Part shown: piece after piece, positions 62,901-64,000 of the stretch
Layout of the letters: every line of letters begins with the position of its first letter
Position numbering within the stretch: position 1 is the stretch's first letter
Position numbers and translations under genes: made by a program
The notes under the pieces: model-generated
Database searches by the model: none
The model's input: only the letters and a program-made list of their open reading frames with translations
Told to the model about the DNA's origin: nothing
DNA from: Norana najaformis
Lineage: Eukaryota; Annelida; Clitellata; Crassiclitellata; Hormogastridae
NCBI GenBank assembly: GCA_964023275.1
Contig: OZ029925.1
Location: 6,484,913 to 6,548,912, forward strand
DNA: 64,000 bases
Direction: 5' to 3'

Positions 62901-63618
62901 GGCCATGAATCGGCCTTGAGTCAGCAACAGAATTCATCACTCTCACAGGTAGGGCTTGCTTCTGCATGCGGATGGCACTGTTTCTATGAATAATTCTGTA
63001 GTCATTGCCGGATTTTTACAGTTTTGGTGTCAGTGGCATCTCTTGCAGCCTGAATGCGACAAGGCTTAGGGACTTTGAAGATGGAGTCAGCTGTCAATGC
63101 TGGATGGGAATCCGTTGGTTGGCCTCAGCATGTCTGCCAGCGGTAACTTTTCTAGTTATCTGAGCACTGTGTGCGTACTGATGAACCGTTCTTAGGCAGC
63201 AAGGTACTTAAAAGGTGCTATATGAAGTGCCTAGATAACTTAGTATCTTGAAATTTGTTAATTTGTTGTTTAATCAACAGAAAAAGATTTTTTGGATTGC
63301 TTTTGTCATGTTTTTGCTTCAACGAAAGATCCATTAATACATGGATAACGCCTCCTAGCTGTTTTTGAATATATTGGTGAATAATAAATGACATTACTTA
63401 TGTTAGTTTACTGATGTATGTCTTTTTGTAGGATGACACGGTGACTGTGTTTTACTGCAGCGATAGCTGGTATGCGCTGCTTCGCGTTTTCATGGTCCTC
63501 TGTGACCGACTGGCTTTCTTTGTTAAGCACACGGAAGATCTGGTGGATGACGAAAGGAGAGAGTTCAGTCAGGTCTGGCCAGCATCCATTTCCACGGCTC
63601 TTGAGCAGCACATGCAAG
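51959..63618 (+). CDS. SIN3: SIN3 corepressor scaffold, partial: 18 exons, 900 aa, open at both ends
   Basis: SIN3 bridges sequence-specific repressors to HDAC1/2 in the nucleus. Exons: 51959-52092, 52619-52760, 53549-53715, 53973-54183, 54412-54552, 55377-55463, 56068-56220, 56639-56803, 57521-57601, 57970-58088, 58678-58775, 59447-59550, 60177-60323, 60552-60715, 61160-61424, 62208-62418, 62824-62948, 63432-63618; phases agree throughout. Counting from 51959: Gln-rich leader; PAH1 (107-180: [39 protein letters not shown]) and PAH2 (251-340: [27 protein letters not shown]) are near-canonical. PAH3 (about 420-490) and the HDAC-interaction region (from about 500: [31 protein letters not shown]) are strongly diverged. 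SIN3A C-terminal equivalents follow ([29 protein letters not shown]). About 300 or more C-terminal residues lie beyond the window. It could be a lineage-specific paralogue. Confidence 0.93.
52395..52475 (-). mobile_element. LINE 3' end fragment in SIN3 intron 1
   Basis: aacttctatagcaccattat and cataatgcacaaggtatcaa match the minus-strand tail of the LINE copies at 3316 and 15591, including upstream (aatct). Confidence 0.65.
54553..54760. repeat. Minisatellite starting at the PAH2 exon donor
   Basis: About ten units of 19-22 bp around ggaagctcctgaagttctg, beginning within the donor context itself (gtaagttcctgaaagctcct). It fills the first 200 bp of the intron. Confidence 0.92.
54955..55015 (-). 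repeat. Retroelement 3' end in SIN3 intron 5
   Basis: gacacttaatatagcacctt followed by TTAAATACC, the reverse of the AAGGTGCTATATTAAGTGTC end seen at 1796, 23338 and 63205. Confidence 0.65.
55600..55840. repeat. TA/TG/TACATG minisatellite
   Basis: Eight or so units of about 28 bp, built on tatatgtatatatgtacatg and tgtgtg. Open in several frames on both strands purely as repeat. SIN3 intron 6. Confidence 0.95.
56384..56540 (-). mobile_element. Retroelement fragment in SIN3 intron 7
   Basis: Reverse-oriented copy of the family also present at 42895-43080, with the same 3' end (tatagcaccttttaattacc). Confidence 0.65.
56915..56992. repeat. (TA)n tract
   Basis: atatatatacacacatgtat and then an uninterrupted (AT)n run. 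SIN3 intron 8. Confidence 0.95.
57815..57885 (-). mobile_element. LINE 3' end fragment in SIN3 intron 9
   Basis: aacctaatctaaagtagaga and cttctagcgctacgtattgt resemble the minus-strand LINE tail at 3316 and 15591. Confidence 0.5.
58920..59145. repeat. Inverted pair of a dispersed repeat
   Basis: tggtcagccagct (about 58999) faces agctggctgacca (about 59033) across a 20-base spacer. The outer parts also pair loosely for about 100 bp (left: tgaaagccatagtagaactt and gatccattggagaag; right, reversed: tgaaaaccacagtcaaactt and aatccattgaagaag). Two copies inserted head to head, or a foldback element. SIN3 intron 11. Confidence 0.8.
59815..59985 (+). mobile_element. tRNA-derived SINE-B copy
   Basis: gcagtagctgattataactt, box B-like ggtttgagtctcc, gtactgtttaagggacttta and an end ggcgctctgtaaatagag with (AAT)n. 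SIN3 intron 12. Confidence 0.75.
60455..60551. repeat. (TGAT)n tract abutting a SIN3 splice acceptor
   Basis: Imperfect gattgatggactgattgatt repeats run directly into the ttgattgatttcag acceptor of the exon at 60552, so the repeat supplies the branch-point and pyrimidine region. Confidence 0.85.
61455..61530. repeat. TCTG-rich tract just after a SIN3 exon
   Basis: (TCTG)n-like pyrimidine sequence about 30 bp downstream of the donor at 61425. The open frame runs through it only by chance. Confidence 0.8.
62465..62690. repeat. Degenerate minisatellite in SIN3 intron 16
   Basis: Seven or so diverged units of 25-32 bp around agcagtggctaatgttgtt and aaaa, starting soon after the exon ending at 62418. 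Confidence 0.8.
63195..63245 (+). repeat. Retroelement 3' end in SIN3 intron 17
   Basis: aaggtacttaaaaggtgcta then TATGAAGTGCCTAGATAAC, same family as 1796. Confidence 0.65.
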
Positions 63619-63844
63619 GTGAGCACATCCACTGACCTTCTAAGGAAACTCACATAATGATATTTATTTCTATTATTTTATTTCTTTAGATATTTGTATT
63701 TAGATATTTATTATTTATTTGCTTAAAGCGCTTACTGTGTGCACAGTCAGTAAATCGAAATCTCAGTTGAGGATATATGTTCACTAATGGCCAAGGCAGA
63801 GTCATGTCAAGAGTAAAGTAAATGCCAGAGTAAAGTATTTTTAT

Positions 63845-64000
63845 ATATTTCTGCATTCATTAAGCGCCGCTATCTAATGACTAAGCATCAGTTGGTGGTG
63901 CTGAGCAGTTGTGAGTGAAAGACTTGCTCAAGTTCCCTACGCAGTGGCCATCTTGAACCCATACTCTTCACATTGCAAATCGAGTGCTCTATCCAGTTGG
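63845..64000 (-). mobile_element. tRNA-derived SINE-B, reverse orientation, cut by the window edge
   Basis: Reading the minus strand: gattcaagatggccactgc-like head region, then tagggaacttgagcaagtct and cagtgctgagc-like body. The plus strand shows gacttgctcaagttccctac and gagtgctctatccagttgg, the complement of box A. Downstream of the last visible SIN3 exon. Confidence 0.75.

Noticed and set aside
1-64000. CRISPR arrays, operons, phage or bacterial islands
   Set aside because: All genes are intron-split metazoan genes; the tandem repeats lack regular spacers and are micro- or minisatellites.

Overview
This is nuclear DNA from an animal, almost certainly an invertebrate. Every gene is split by GT-AG introns, the five proteins are metazoan or pan-eukaryotic families, the background is AT-rich, and introns and spacers are full of short non-LTR retrotransposon ends, tRNA-derived and 5S rRNA-derived SINEs, minisatellites and simple repeats. 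A marine non-insect invertebrate (for example a spiralian or a deuterostome) is my guess. The sequence alone does not settle the phylum.

Layout: 1-5.0 kb is repeat-rich with no recognised gene. Then come MMADHC (minus strand, 7 coding exons, 5082-9537), a spacer with a degenerate tandem array, and DNAJC7 (minus, 13 coding exons, 13927-24112). A 2.5 kb head-to-head spacer separates it from CCDC9 (plus, 8 coding exons, 26595-32194). A 9 kb gene-poor spacer follows, with a perfect 41-bp-stem hairpin at 39108-39199. REXO4 (plus, 7 coding exons, 41145-46007) is next, then a 6 kb spacer holding a telomere-like TTAGGG block inside an inverted repeat. Last is a SIN3 corepressor gene (plus, 18 coding exons from 51959, running off the right edge). 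I joined exons by hand; reading phase is continuous across every junction in all five genes. The four complete genes give 262, 519, 709 and 359 residues, and the partial SIN3 gives 900.

The genes do not form an operon or one pathway: intracellular cobalamin trafficking (MMADHC), HSP70/HSP90 co-chaperone (DNAJC7), a poorly characterised coiled-coil protein (CCDC9), a nucleolar-type DEDDh exonuclease (REXO4) and a histone-deacetylase scaffold (SIN3).

Most interesting: a SIN3 whose PAH1 and PAH2 are close to vertebrate SIN3A while PAH3 and the HDAC-interaction domain are strongly diverged; a SINE whose head is derived from 5S rRNA; the perfect hairpin; several dispersed families sharing a GCGCTATATAAA-type 3' end; a young LINE fragment pair about 12 kb apart; and the telomere-like block with inverted flanks.
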